64,000 nucleotides of DNA from JAWRCU01 sp033542235 (GTDB lineage Bacteria; Pseudomonadota; Alphaproteobacteria; Rhizobiales; Rhizobiaceae), in contig NZ_JAWRCU010000002.1 in NCBI RefSeq assembly GCF_033542235.1, positions 496,001 to 560,000 on the forward strand. Direction: 5' to 3'. This document shows, one piece after another, positions 16,540 through 24,849 of the stretch (positions within the stretch are counted from its first letter, which is position 1; each line of letters begins with the position of its first letter). Position numbers and translations under genes: made by a program. Below the pieces are notes generated by a model. The model did not search any database, was not told the origin of the DNA, and worked only from the letters and a program-made list of their open reading frames with translations.

Positions 16540-16572
16540 GCAGGCATTCGTGGGTTAGCCCACGACGCCTGC
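16540..16572 (-). terminator. Nested hairpin downstream of rlmJ
   Basis: GCAGGC, three bases, CGTGGG, loop TTAG, CCCACG, two bases, GCCTGC: a 12-bp two-part stem ending 15 bases beyond the rlmJ stop codon. On the minus strand it is followed by TTAGATTCCTTTG, a weak T-rich tail, so it probably ends the rlmJ transcript. Confidence 0.5.
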
Positions 16573-16586
16573 TCAGGGACTTCCCG

Positions 16587-17435
16587 TCACTCACCCGCGA
16601 TCCAAACGGTCGCAAAGCTCGCCCCGGGGCCGTCCGCCAGGATCTTCGAAAGCGCCGGCAGCAGCAGCTTCATCTCGCCCTCCAGCGTATAGGGTGGATT
16701 GACCACCACAATTCCGCAGCCATCCAGTTGCGGCTCGGGCGAGGGGGCGCGGGTTTCCAGCGAGATATCGAGGATCTTTGGAATGCCCGTCTCTGAGAGT
16801 GCCCGGCGGAAACGGGCCACCGCAGCGCGATCCTTGATGGGATACCAGATCGCATAAACGCCGCCTGGCCAACGGCGATGCGCCTTGGCGAAGGCCGCAA
16901 CGATTCGGTCGAATTCACCGGGCTCCTCAAATGGCGGGTCGACCAGCACCAGCCCGCGCTTCTCCTTCGGCGGCAGATGCGCGCCAAGCGCCAACCAGCC
17001 GTCCAGCTCGATCACGCGTACCTGTATGTCGGCGGCAAAGAGCTTCTTGAGGGCCGACGCATCCTGCGGGTGAAGCTCGATCGCAAACAACCGATCCTGC
17101 TCGCGCAGCAGGCGGCGGGCGATCAGCGGCGAGCCGGGATACTCGGCGACCCGACCAGCCGCGCCACCAAGTCCGACAGCGTCGAGATAGGGCGTAAGCA
17201 GTGCCTCCACGTCCGGCGCGAAGCGCTGGCCGGCGAGCCGCCCGATGCCGTCGCGCCACTCGCCGGTCCTTGCCGCCTCTTCGGACGACAGATCATAGAG
17301 GCCGACGCCTGCATGGGTGTCGATGACCCGGAAGGCGGCGTCCTTGCGTTTCAGATATTCGATGATGCGCGTCAGCACGACATGCTTGACGACATCGGCA
17401 AAATTGCCCGCGTGAAAGACGTGGCGATAATTCAT
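16587..17435 (-). CDS. rlmJ: 23S rRNA (adenine(2030)-N6)-methyltransferase
   Basis: RlmJ methylates A2030 of 23S rRNA using S-adenosylmethionine. The 282 residues begin with the family-specific MNYRHVFHAGNFADVVKHVV and contain the DTHAGVGLYDL SAM-binding loop near 39-50. The class-beta N6-methyltransferase motif appears in its rRNA form as LVDPPFEEPGEF near 160-172. The end NPPYTLEGEMKLLLPAL is also typical. The gene is monocistronic and divergent from the molybdopterin oxidoreductase gene, with only 74 bases between the two starts, so the two promoters must overlap. Confidence 0.95.
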   Translation of the reverse strand: MNYRHVFHAGNFADVVKHVVLTRIIEYLKRKDAAFRVIDTHAGVGLYDLSSEEAARTGEWRDGIGRLAGQRFAPDVEALLTPYLDAVGLGGAAGRVAEYPGSPLIARRLLREQDRLFAIELHPQDASALKKLFAADIQVRVIELDGWLALGAHLPPKEKRGLVLVDPPFEEPGEFDRIVAAFAKAHRRWPGGVYAIWYPIKDRAAVARFRRALSETGIPKILDISLETRAPSPEPQLDGCGIVVVNPPYTLEGEMKLLLPALSKILADGPGASFATVWIAGE

Positions 17436-17509
17436 CCTTACGTCGCCATGAAATCTTTTGATTGATCGCGCTCTACACGCTGCCGCGCGAAACGGCTAGG
17501 TTGCGCGCC

Positions 17510-19639
17510 ATGAACACGCATGTCCGCACTGCCGAATCCCAGGCCCGAGTGAAGATCGGTCATTCGGCGTGTCCGCATGACTGTCCCTCGACTTGCGCGC
17601 TTGACGTGGAGATACTCGGCCCGAACCGCATTGGCCGCGTCCACGGTGCCAAGGACAATAGCTACACGGCCGGCGTCATCTGCGCCAAGGTGGCGCGCTA
17701 CGCCGAACGCGTCCATCATCCCGATCGGCTGCTGAAGCCGCTCGTGCGTGCGGGTTCCAAGGGCGACGGTCAATGGAAGGAGGCGAGCTGGGAGGCCGCG
17801 CTGGACCTCGTCGCCGAGAAGTTCATCGCGGCCGAGGAAAGATACGGCAGCGAGACGGTGTGGCCCTATTTCTATGCCGGCACGATGGGGCTGGTGCAGC
17901 GGGACGGGATCGAGCGGCTGCGCCACGCCAAGAAATATTCCGGATATTTCGATTCCATCTGCACCAATCTCGCCTGGACCGGCTACGTGATGGGGACGGG
18001 TTCGCTGCGCGGCGCCGACCCGCGCGAGATGGCGAAGTCGGACTGCGTCGTGATCTGGGGCACCAATGCGGTGGTCACTCAGGTCAATGTGATGACGCAT
18101 GCGGTGAGGGCGCGCAAGGAACGCGGCGCCAAGATCGTTGCAGTCGACGTCTACGAGAACGCCACAATCAAGCAGGCCGATCTGGGCCTTGTGCTCAAGC
18201 CCGGAACCGACGGCGCGCTGGCCTGCGCGGTGATGCACGTGCTCTTCCGCGACAATCTGGCCGACCGTGCCTATCTCCAGAAATACACGGACGATCCGGC
18301 CGGGCTCGAAGCGCATCTTGCCACGCGCACGCCCGAATGGGCCTCGGCCATCACCGGTCTTTCGGTCGAGGAAATCGAAACCTTTGCGCGTATGGTCGGC
18401 ACCACGAAGCGCACATTTTTCCGGCTGGGCTACGGCTTTGCACGCCAGCGCAATGGCTCGGTGAACATGCACGCTGCGCTGTCGATCGCTGCGGTGACAG
18501 GCTGCTGGCAATATGAGGGCGGCGGCGCATTCCACTCCAATTCCGGTATCCTGAAGCTGGCGACCGACACGCTGGAAGGCAGCCGCCTGCGCGACCCGAA
18601 TATCCGCCATCTCGACCAGTCGCGCATCGGCCCGATCCTGACCGGCCGTCCCGACGCGCTCTACGGCGGGCCCCCCGTGACGGCGATGCTGATCCAGAAC
18701 ACCAATCCCGCCAATGTCGCCCCCGAGCAGCGGCTGGTAAGGCGGGGCTTTCTGCGCGACGACCTGTTCACCTGCGTGCACGAGCAGTTCATGACCGACA
18801 CGGCAAAGCTGGCCGATGTCGTGCTGCCGGCGACGATGTTCCTCGAGCATGACGACATCTACAAGGGCGGCGGCAATCAGCACGTCACTCTCGGTCCGAA
18901 GCTCATCGATCCGCCGGAAGGGCCGCGCACCAACCACTACGTTATCGAAGAACTGGCGAAGCGGCTTGGCGTCGCCGAGATGCCCGGCTTCGGCCTCACC
19001 GAGCGCGAGCACATCGACCTGCTGCTTACCAGGCACGGGCTGACATTCTCATCGCTCGAGGCGCAGCGCTGGGTCGATCTGCAGCCCGACTTCGAGACGG
19101 CACATTTCCTCAACGGCTTCGGTCATGCCGACGGCAAGTTCCGCTTCCGCCCGGACTGGACCGGCACTATCGCACCCAACCGGCCGCCGAAGAGCATGGG
19201 AATCTACGGCCCTTACGATCGTCTGCCCGAGTTCCCCGACCATGTCGATCTTATCGAGGTGGCGGACGAGGAGCATCCGTTCCGGCTGGCGACTTCGCCG
19301 GCACGAAACTTCCTCAACTCGACCTTTACCGAGACGCCGAGCTCGAAGGAGCGGGAGATCAGGCCGCAGCTGCTGATCCACCCCGAAGACGCCTCGAGGT
19401 TGGGCCTCGGAGAGGGCGAGCGTGTCGAGATCGGCAATGCCCGCGGGGAGGTGGTGCTGCATGCGAAGCTGTTCGACGGCCTGAAGCGCGGCGTGGTGAT
19501 TGCCGAGGGCGTCTGGCCGAACAGCGCGCATGAACGCGGCGAGGGCATCAACGTGCTGACCGGCTCGGATGCGCCCGCGCCCTACGGTGGGGCCGCTTTT
19601 CATGACAACAAGGTGTGGGTCAAGAGGGCAGGGGAATAG
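17510..19639 (+). CDS. Molybdopterin-dependent oxidoreductase (DMSO reductase superfamily)
   Basis: A 709-residue bis-MGD enzyme of the formate dehydrogenase/DMSO reductase superfamily. An N-terminal [4Fe-4S] site is present as C21, C25, C29 and C58 (CPHDCPSTC, later GVICAK). The MGD-binding blocks include FDSICTNLAWTGY, VVIWGTNAVVTQ, VDVYENATIKQADL and the C-terminal molydopterin dinucleotide-binding barrel (LATSPARNFLNSTF, VEIGNARGEV). There is no Tat signal, so it is cytoplasmic. No electron-transfer partner gene is adjacent, and the substrate is unknown. Start 17510 is used because the cysteine motif follows 20 residues later; an upstream start at 17462 is possible. Its TAG stop lies inside the inverted 8-bp array at 19631-19753. 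Confidence 0.92.
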   Translation: MNTHVRTAESQARVKIGHSACPHDCPSTCALDVEILGPNRIGRVHGAKDNSYTAGVICAKVARYAERVHHPDRLLKPLVRAGSKGDGQWKEASWEAALDLVAEKFIAAEERYGSETVWPYFYAGTMGLVQRDGIERLRHAKKYSGYFDSICTNLAWTGYVMGTGSLRGADPREMAKSDCVVIWGTNAVVTQVNVMTHAVRARKERGAKIVAVDVYENATIKQADLGLVLKPGTDGALACAVMHVLFRDNLADRAYLQKYTDDPAGLEAHLATRTPEWASAITGLSVEEIETFARMVGTTKRTFFRLGYGFARQRNGSVNMHAALSIAAVTGCWQYEGGGAFHSNSGILKLATDTLEGSRLRDPNIRHLDQSRIGPILTGRPDALYGGPPVTAMLIQNTNPANVAPEQRLVRRGFLRDDLFTCVHEQFMTDTAKLADVVLPATMFLEHDDIYKGGGNQHVTLGPKLIDPPEGPRTNHYVIEELAKRLGVAEMPGFGLTEREHIDLLLTRHGLTFSSLEAQRWVDLQPDFETAHFLNGFGHADGKFRFRPDWTGTIAPNRPPKSMGIYGPYDRLPEFPDHVDLIEVADEEHPFRLATSPARNFLNSTFTETPSSKEREIRPQLLIHPEDASRLGLGEGERVEIGNARGEVVLHAKLFDGLKRGVVIAEGVWPNSAHERGEGINVLTGSDAPAPYGGAAFHDNKVWVKRAGE

Positions 19640-19753
19640 GGGAGTAAGGGAGTAGGGCAGTAGGGGAATGGGTAAAGCAGCATTGAGATCTGCTACATAC
19701 GAGCGACTCCTGTCCCCTACCTATTCCCCTACTGCCCTATTCCCTTACTCCCC
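19631..19753. repeat. Inverted array of a degenerate 8-bp repeat, copy 1
   Basis: Five tandem 8-base units of the form GGGSARTA run from 19631 to 19670. Four units on the opposite strand run from 19722 to 19753. The arms 19639-19674 and 19718-19753 pair over 36 bases, with only two positions that are not Watson-Crick, and both become G-U pairs in RNA. The loop is 43 bases. The left arm contains the TAG stop of the oxidoreductase gene, and the right arm ends 14 bases before the sigma-factor start. A second array of the same design is at 57961-58104. Confidence 0.85.
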
Positions 19754-19767
19754 TCAGAGAGCATCTC

Positions 19768-21018
19768 TTGCCGAGTGAACACCGCACGATTGAAACCGTC
19801 TGGCGCATCGAGCAGGCGAAGCTGATCGCCTCGCTGACACGGATTGTGCGAGATGTCGGGCTTGCCGAGGAGTTCGCACAGGAGGCGCTGGTCGCGGCGC
19901 TGAAGCAGTGGCCGGCGCAAGGGGTTCCTGACCGGCCCGCCGCCTGGCTGATGGCAACGGCCAAGCGGCGCGCCTTCGACCATCTTCGCCGCAACAAGAT
20001 GCTCGATCGCAAGCATCAGGAGATCGGCCGTGAGCTCGAGGCCGAGCGCGACCCGACTGCGGAATTAAACGAGGCGCTCGACGACGAGATCGGCGACGAT
20101 CTGCTCAGGCTGGTTTTCATCTCCTGCCATCCCGTGCTCTCGCCGGAGGCGCGCACGGCTTTGACGCTGAAGCTGCTTGGCGGGCTGTCCACCGAGGAAA
20201 TCGCGCGCGCTTTCCTCGTTCCGGAGCCGACGGTCGCGCAGCGCATCGTGCGCGCCAAGCGGACGCTGGCCGAAGCAAAGGTGCCGTTCGAGGTGCCGCG
20301 CGGCCCTGAGCTCGCGGAGCGGCTCGCTTCGGTGCTGGAGGTCATCTACCTGATCTTCAACGAGGGCTATTCGGCGACCGTCGGCGACGACTGGATGCGG
20401 CCGCAGCTCTGCGATGAGGCGTTGAGGCTCGGCCGAATCCTTGCCGAGCTTGCGCCGAAAGAAGCCGAGGTGCATGGCCTCATCGCCCTGATGGAGATCC
20501 AGGCCTCGCGCTCGCGCGCCCGAGTGGGGCCGGGCGGGGAGCCAATCCTGTTGCTCGACCAGAACCGCACCGTTTGGGACCAGATGCTGATCCGCCGGGG
20601 GCTTGCCGCATTGGACAGGGCCGAGGCGATCGGCGGTGTGCCGGGACCTTATGTGCTGCAGGCTTCCATTGCGGCCTGCCACGCACGCGCCACCACTGCC
20701 GAGGAGACCGACTGGAAACGGATTTCGGCCTATTATTCAGTTCTTGCGGTGGTCGCGCCATCCCCGATCATCGAGCTTAACCGGGCTGTCGCAATGGCCA
20801 TGGCATTCGGCCCGGCAGAGGGGCTGAGGCTGGTCGACGGGCTCACCGGGGAGCCTGCATTGAAGAACTATCATCTGCTGCCCAGCGTACGTGGCGATTT
20901 CCTATTCAAGCTCGGGCGGCTGGACGAAGCTCGTGTCGAATTCGAGCGCGCCGCTGCGATGACCCGCAATGTTCGCGAGCGCGAGCTGCTGCTGGCACGC
21001 GCGAGTGAGTGTGGGTAA
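19768..21018 (+). CDS. ECF sigma factor with C-terminal TPR-like extension (ECF42 type)
   Basis: A 416-residue sigma factor. Sigma region 2 is at about 10-75 (VWRIEQAKLIASLTRIVRDV, then AWLMATAKRRAFDHLRR) and region 4 at 110-170 (LTLKLLGGLSTEEIARAF, then VPEPTVAQRIVRAKRTL). A long alpha-helical C-terminal half (from EVIYLIFNEGYSATVG on) is diagnostic of the ECF42/DUF6596 group, where it is thought to replace an anti-sigma factor. Such genes usually sit beside a DGPF/YCII-domain gene, but none is present here. The only in-frame start near the homology is TTG at 19768, with no good ribosome site; the inverted array lies immediately upstream and may have disturbed the original 5' end. Confidence 0.88.
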   Translation: MPSEHRTIETVWRIEQAKLIASLTRIVRDVGLAEEFAQEALVAALKQWPAQGVPDRPAAWLMATAKRRAFDHLRRNKMLDRKHQEIGRELEAERDPTAELNEALDDEIGDDLLRLVFISCHPVLSPEARTALTLKLLGGLSTEEIARAFLVPEPTVAQRIVRAKRTLAEAKVPFEVPRGPELAERLASVLEVIYLIFNEGYSATVGDDWMRPQLCDEALRLGRILAELAPKEAEVHGLIALMEIQASRSRARVGPGGEPILLLDQNRTVWDQMLIRRGLAALDRAEAIGGVPGPYVLQASIAACHARATTAEETDWKRISAYYSVLAVVAPSPIIELNRAVAMAMAFGPAEGLRLVDGLTGEPALKNYHLLPSVRGDFLFKLGRLDEARVEFERAAAMTRNVRERELLLARASECG

Positions 21019-21046
21019 TTTCGGGTAAGTGCTGGGGGACGGGAAG

Positions 21047-21562
21047 CTACCCCAAATCCCTGGCGCGCAGGCAATGCGTGAGGCGAGCGGCTCCCGGGCC
21101 GAGTTCCTTCCAATTGGCCTCGAATTTGAAGCGCGCCAGCGCAGCGGTCGGAAACTTCTCGCGAAGCCGGGCGAGGGCGCTATCGTCTGAATTGTCGCTG
21201 GCAAGCTGCCGGGCGAGCTCCTCGAGAGCCGGATTGTGGCCGAGCAGGAGGAGCGTTTCCACTTTTCCGGGCACTCGCCTTATCTGGGCAAGCAGGTCTT
21301 CGGACGACGCGTCATAAAGCTTTCTCGGAAAATCGGCGGAGGGCGCATCCGGCAGTTCCGCCGCGACCAGCTCCCAGGTCTCGCGCGAGCGTGCCGCCGG
21401 CGAGACCAGGGCTTGCTCCGGCAGCCAGTCACGGGCAGCGAGCTCTCGGCCCACGCGCTTGGCTGCCTTTACCCCGCGCGGCGCGAGCGGCCTGTCGAAG
21501 TCCGCAAGCGAGGTATCGTCCCAGCTCGATTTGCCATGGCGGAGGAGGAGCAGGTTTTTCAT
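21047..21562 (-). CDS. SixA-type histidine phosphatase
   Basis: A 171-residue histidine phosphatase superfamily member. The catalytic LLRHGKSSW is at 6-14 (R8, H9), and the second histidine lies in LLLLGHNPALEEL near 103-115. The short length and the D-x-x-R-P-L-A-P-R-G loop (DFDRPLAPRG) match SixA-like phosphohistidine phosphatases rather than phosphoglycerate mutases. The target could be a phosphohistidine protein, for example in a nitrogen PTS or a phosphorelay, which is inference. It is convergent with the sigma-factor gene, with 28 bases between the stops. Confidence 0.9.
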   Translation of the reverse strand: MKNLLLLRHGKSSWDDTSLADFDRPLAPRGVKAAKRVGRELAARDWLPEQALVSPAARSRETWELVAAELPDAPSADFPRKLYDASSEDLLAQIRRVPGKVETLLLLGHNPALEELARQLASDNSDDSALARLREKFPTAALARFKFEANWKELGPGAARLTHCLRARDLG

Positions 21563-21653
21563 CGTTTGCCCACGGACATTTCTCCACGGGTTCTTTCTAC
21601 CACCGATCCACCCGTGACGCTTGGACCCCGTCAGGATGGCAGGTGGCTGATGG

Positions 21654-21971
21654 TCAATTGATGTACACCACTACATAGCGCCCCTGATAGGGCTGGTAGT
21701 ATGTCGGGCCGCAGCGCCACACGGTCACTCCATTGACGCTCGTTCTGACGCAGCCCTTCGGTAATGCGTTCACATATGTCGTGGATCGCCGAATGACCCG
21801 CCGCGTTGTGCGCCGTGCGACCCCCGCGGCACTGCCGGGAGTTGCCGGCCTGCCGACGACTGCCTGAGCGTCGGCGACAACCGACAATTCCGGGACGGTT
21901 GTCGACGTCATGTCGGTCAAAAGAAAGGCCAGGCCAATGCCGATTGTCCATTTGCGAATGGTATGGTTCAT
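21654..21971 (-). CDS. Small secreted hypothetical protein
   Basis: A 105-residue exported protein. A hydrophobic N-terminal segment (WTIGIGLAFLLTDMTS) is followed by an arginine/threonine-rich middle (VARRTTRRVIRRSTTYVN) and a C-terminal module L-P-x-G-C-V-R-T-S-V-N-G-V-T-V-W-R-C-G-P-T-Y-Y. The last is a pattern seen in many rhizobial periplasmic hypotheticals, with two cysteines likely to bridge. GGAGGAG precedes the ATG. No function is known. It is independent of its neighbours. Confidence 0.7.
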   Translation of the reverse strand: MNHTIRKWTIGIGLAFLLTDMTSTTVPELSVVADAQAVVGRPATPGSAAGVARRTTRRVIRRSTTYVNALPKGCVRTSVNGVTVWRCGPTYYQPYQGRYVVVYIN

Positions 21972-22229
21972 TGCTGCATCTCCTCCGAGTGCATCGTGAT
22001 CAGGACTACGACGCAGCCGGCTTCAGCTGGAATACGAAGGGATGGTACTTGGCTTCTGATTGCCGTTGCATCCCATATTGTTGGCATGCAATCCGTCGCG
22101 CAGGTCGAGGCGACAGTGAAATGCCACGTCCAAGATGAGCGGTGGTCCGGCGAACGGAACGACCTTGGATTCTGACTAAGAACCGTCGATGCCCGGAATT
22201 CGCTGGCGTGATCGACCAGGGTGCGGCAG

Positions 22230-22937
22230 CTATGGCGTGAACCGCGCCAGGTCTTCGAGATTGGGCACTGCGGGGCTGATCTCCGGAGCGATGAGCGGGG
22301 CCGAACTGCGCTCGAAGCCTTCCCCAAGGTCGAAGACAGCGCGGCTGCCTTCCATGCGTACGCGGCCATCCGCGACGAGCCGCAATGCGAGCGGATAGAG
22401 CTGGTGCTCTGCCTTGAGCACGCGGGCTGCCAGCGAGCCTTCCGTGTCCGACGACAGGACCGGCACGGCAGCCTGCGCGATGATCGGCCCGGAATCGACC
22501 TCCGGCGTCACGAAATGCACCGTGCAGCCGGAGAGCCGCACACCCGCCTCGATCACGCGGCGGTGCGTGTCGAGCCCGGTGAAGGCAGGGAGCAGGGCAG
22601 GGTGGATGTTGATCATCCGGCCCTGCCATGTGTTGACGAAGCCGGGCGTCAGCAGCCGCATATAGCCGGCAAGCGCGACGATCTCGGCACCGAGCGCCTG
22701 GATGGCGGCGTCGATGGCAGCATCATGCGCTTCCTTGCTTGCAAAATCGGCGCGCGGGATGATGCGCGCGGGGATCTTGCGCTGGTTCGCGATGATCAGG
22801 CCCGGCGCGTCGGGTTGATCGGAGATCACGCCGGCGATCTCGGCCGGAAAGGCGGGCTCGGCCGCGGCCTCGATCAGCGCAGCCATGTTCGAGCCGCGGC
22901 CTGAGATCAGGATGACGGTCTTCTTTGCCATGCTCAT
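22230..22937 (-). CDS. purN: Phosphoribosylglycinamide formyltransferase
   Basis: PurN transfers a formyl group from 10-formyl-THF to GAR, the third step of purine synthesis. The 235-residue protein has the N-terminal phosphate loop ISGRGSNM at 11-18, the catalytic N110 and H112 in INIHPALLPAFTG and D148 in VTPEVDSGPII. The ATG at 22937 overlaps the purM stop as ATGA, which indicates coupled translation; a second ATG two codons later (22931) is also possible. The C-terminal extension after about residue 200 is a little longer than in E. coli PurN, as in other rhizobia. Confidence 0.96.
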   Translation of the reverse strand: MSMAKKTVILISGRGSNMAALIEAAAEPAFPAEIAGVISDQPDAPGLIIANQRKIPARIIPRADFASKEAHDAAIDAAIQALGAEIVALAGYMRLLTPGFVNTWQGRMINIHPALLPAFTGLDTHRRVIEAGVRLSGCTVHFVTPEVDSGPIIAQAAVPVLSSDTEGSLAARVLKAEHQLYPLALRLVADGRVRMEGSRAVFDLGEGFERSSAPLIAPEISPAVPNLEDLARFTP

Positions 22938-24016
22938 AGCGCGATGGTCCCGCGATAGATGACGCCGGCGTCGCGGCGCGGCACGATACGGCCGATGGGC
23001 GTCACCGTCTCGCCCGCCTCCTGAAGGATGGCGGCGACCTGCGCCGCCTGGCCGCCCGAAACAACCGCCACCATGCCGACGCCGCAGTTGAAAGTGCGCA
23101 TCATCTCCTCCTCCCGCACGCCGCCCGTTGCTGCAAGCCATGAGAAGACGGGCGGGACGTCGATCGAGGAAAGGTCGAGTTCGGCCGCGAAATCCTTGGG
23201 GATGACGCGCGGGATATTGTCGGGGAAGCCACCGCCGGTGATGTGGGCCAAAGCCTTCACGCCATGCGTGCCGCGGATCGCCTTGAGGATCGATTTCACA
23301 TAGATTCGCGTCGGCTCGAGCAGCGCCTCGGCAAGCGTCGCGTCGTCGGCGAAGGGCGCAGGATCGCTCCATTTCAGCCCGGACAGCTGAACGATCTTGC
23401 GGACCAGCGAGAAACCGTTCGAGTGAACGCCGGACGAGGCAAGGCCGAGCAGCACGTCGCCTTCGACGACGTCATCGGTCGGCAGCAACTGCCCGCGTTC
23501 GGCAGCGCCGACCGCGAAGCCTGCGAGGTCGTAGTCGCCGTCGCGATACATTCCCGGCATTTCCGCCGTCTCGCCGCCGATCAGCGCGCATCCGGCCAGC
23601 TTGCATCCCTTGACGATGCCGGAAACGATCGCGGCGCCCTGGTCGGGGTCCAGCTTGCCGGTCGCGAAATAGTCTAGAAAGAAGAGCGGCTCGGCGCCTT
23701 GCACGACGAGGTCGTTGACGCACATGGCGACGAGGTCGACGCCGACCGTGTCGTGCCTGCCCGATTCGATGGCGACCCTGAGCTTGGTTCCGACTCCATC
23801 ATTGGCGGCAACCAGCACCGGGTCGGCAAAGCCGGCAGCCTTGAGGTCGAACAGTCCGCCAAAGCCGCCGATCTCGCTGTCGGCGCCCGGCCGACGGGTC
23901 TGACGCACCAGCGGCTTGATCTTGTCGACCAGAGCATTGCCAGCATCGATGTCGACGCCGGCCTCGGCATAGGTGAGCCCGTTCTTGCTCTCGCGCTTCT
24001 TCTTTTTTCCGCCCAT
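22934..24016 (-). CDS. purM: Phosphoribosylformylglycinamidine cyclo-ligase (AIR synthetase)
   Basis: PurM closes the imidazole ring, turning FGAM into AIR with ATP. The 360 residues include the N-terminal GLTYAEAGVDIDAGNALV, the ATP/phosphate-binding ANDGVGTKLRVA, and ALIGGETAEMPGMY and HITGGGFPDNIPRV in the C-terminal half, all family landmarks. The first dozen residues (MGGKKKKRESKN) are a lysine-rich extension. It is the first gene of a purM-purN operon with a four-base ATGA overlap. Confidence 0.96.
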   Translation of the reverse strand: MGGKKKKRESKNGLTYAEAGVDIDAGNALVDKIKPLVRQTRRPGADSEIGGFGGLFDLKAAGFADPVLVAANDGVGTKLRVAIESGRHDTVGVDLVAMCVNDLVVQGAEPLFFLDYFATGKLDPDQGAAIVSGIVKGCKLAGCALIGGETAEMPGMYRDGDYDLAGFAVGAAERGQLLPTDDVVEGDVLLGLASSGVHSNGFSLVRKIVQLSGLKWSDPAPFADDATLAEALLEPTRIYVKSILKAIRGTHGVKALAHITGGGFPDNIPRVIPKDFAAELDLSSIDVPPVFSWLAATGGVREEEMMRTFNCGVGMVAVVSGGQAAQVAAILQEAGETVTPIGRIVPRRDAGVIYRGTIAL

Positions 24017-24291
24017 GGCTCTTCCGTCTGGCCGCGCCTGTTGCCTAGGCTCTTTGCATGAACCGGAAGGTGCGGCAAGACGGCGGCTCCCGGGGACGGT
24101 TTACTTTTTGCAGGCGGCGCGACTTGGGTGGAAGGGATGCCGCTTTTGCGGCAATGTAAACTGTCGGCGGTGGCCAGCATTGAACGGTGGACAGTCCGCG
24201 CGTTCGCGCTGGTATGTTGCCAAAGAGCGCCGGCCAGCCCATTTAGCGGGAAGAAACGTCCACAGAGTAACGCCCGACCTGGAAACGCCGA

Positions 24292-24849
24292 TTGACCGCT
24301 GCCAATCTGATCACGATCCTGCGTTTTCTGCTAGTGCCGGGCGTCGTATGGGCGCTTCTTTCCGGGCGCGTGGACTGGGCGTTTGCGGGTTTCCTCACTG
24401 CCGGTATCTCGGACGGCGTTGACGGCTTCATCGCCCGCCAGTTCAACCAGCGCTCCGAGCTCGGCGCCTATCTCGACCCGATGGCCGACAAGGTGCTGCT
24501 TGTCAGCGTCTTCGTGGTGCTGGGCTTCATGGGCGAATTGCCGCTCTGGCTCGTGGTGGCCGCGGTGACGCGCGATGCGCTGATCGTCTGCGCCGTGCTG
24601 CTCTCCACCATCATGGCCAAGCCCGTTGCCGTGAAGCCGCTCTTCGTCTCCAAGGCGAACACGGCCGTGCAGATCGTGCTTGCTGCGATCGTGCTGGGAG
24701 AGCTCGCCTTGGGCGTCAACCTGGGGCTGGTCCGCGAGGTCCTGATCTTGCTGTGCGGGGTCTTGACCGCTGCTTCCGCCGGAGCCTATCTCGTGCCCTG
24801 GCTGAGACATATGACCGGTAATGGCGAAGGCGCGGCCCGAAGCGGATGA
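24292..24849 (+). CDS. CDP-alcohol phosphatidyltransferase family protein
   Basis: An integral membrane transferase of 185 residues with the full catalytic signature: D41, D44-G45, A48-R49, G58, D62 and D66 (DGVDGFIARQ, then ELGAYLDPMADK). Hydrophobic segments flank it. It resembles the PgsA-like or cardiolipin synthase-like branch; the bona fide pgsA is at 1136-1726, so the acceptor alcohol here is uncertain. The start is TTG at 24292, the only start near the conserved NLITILRFLLVPG. It overlaps the next gene by 29 bases and begins a three-gene unit ending with hdaA. Confidence 0.88.
   Translation: MTAANLITILRFLLVPGVVWALLSGRVDWAFAGFLTAGISDGVDGFIARQFNQRSELGAYLDPMADKVLLVSVFVVLGFMGELPLWLVVAAVTRDALIVCAVLLSTIMAKPVAVKPLFVSKANTAVQIVLAAIVLGELALGVNLGLVREVLILLCGVLTAASAGAYLVPWLRHMTGNGEGAARSG

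Noticed and set aside
17438..19036. 532-codon minus-strand frame opposite the molybdopterin oxidoreductase
   Set aside because: Composition is rich in His and Arg, with no domain; it mirrors the codon pattern of the true gene.
24098..24159. GTTTAC ... GTAAAC inverted repeat and TGCCGC/GCGGCA hairpin before purM as a purine riboswitch
   Set aside because: The conserved junction elements of known purine riboswitches are absent and the distance between arms is long; chance is the simpler explanation.
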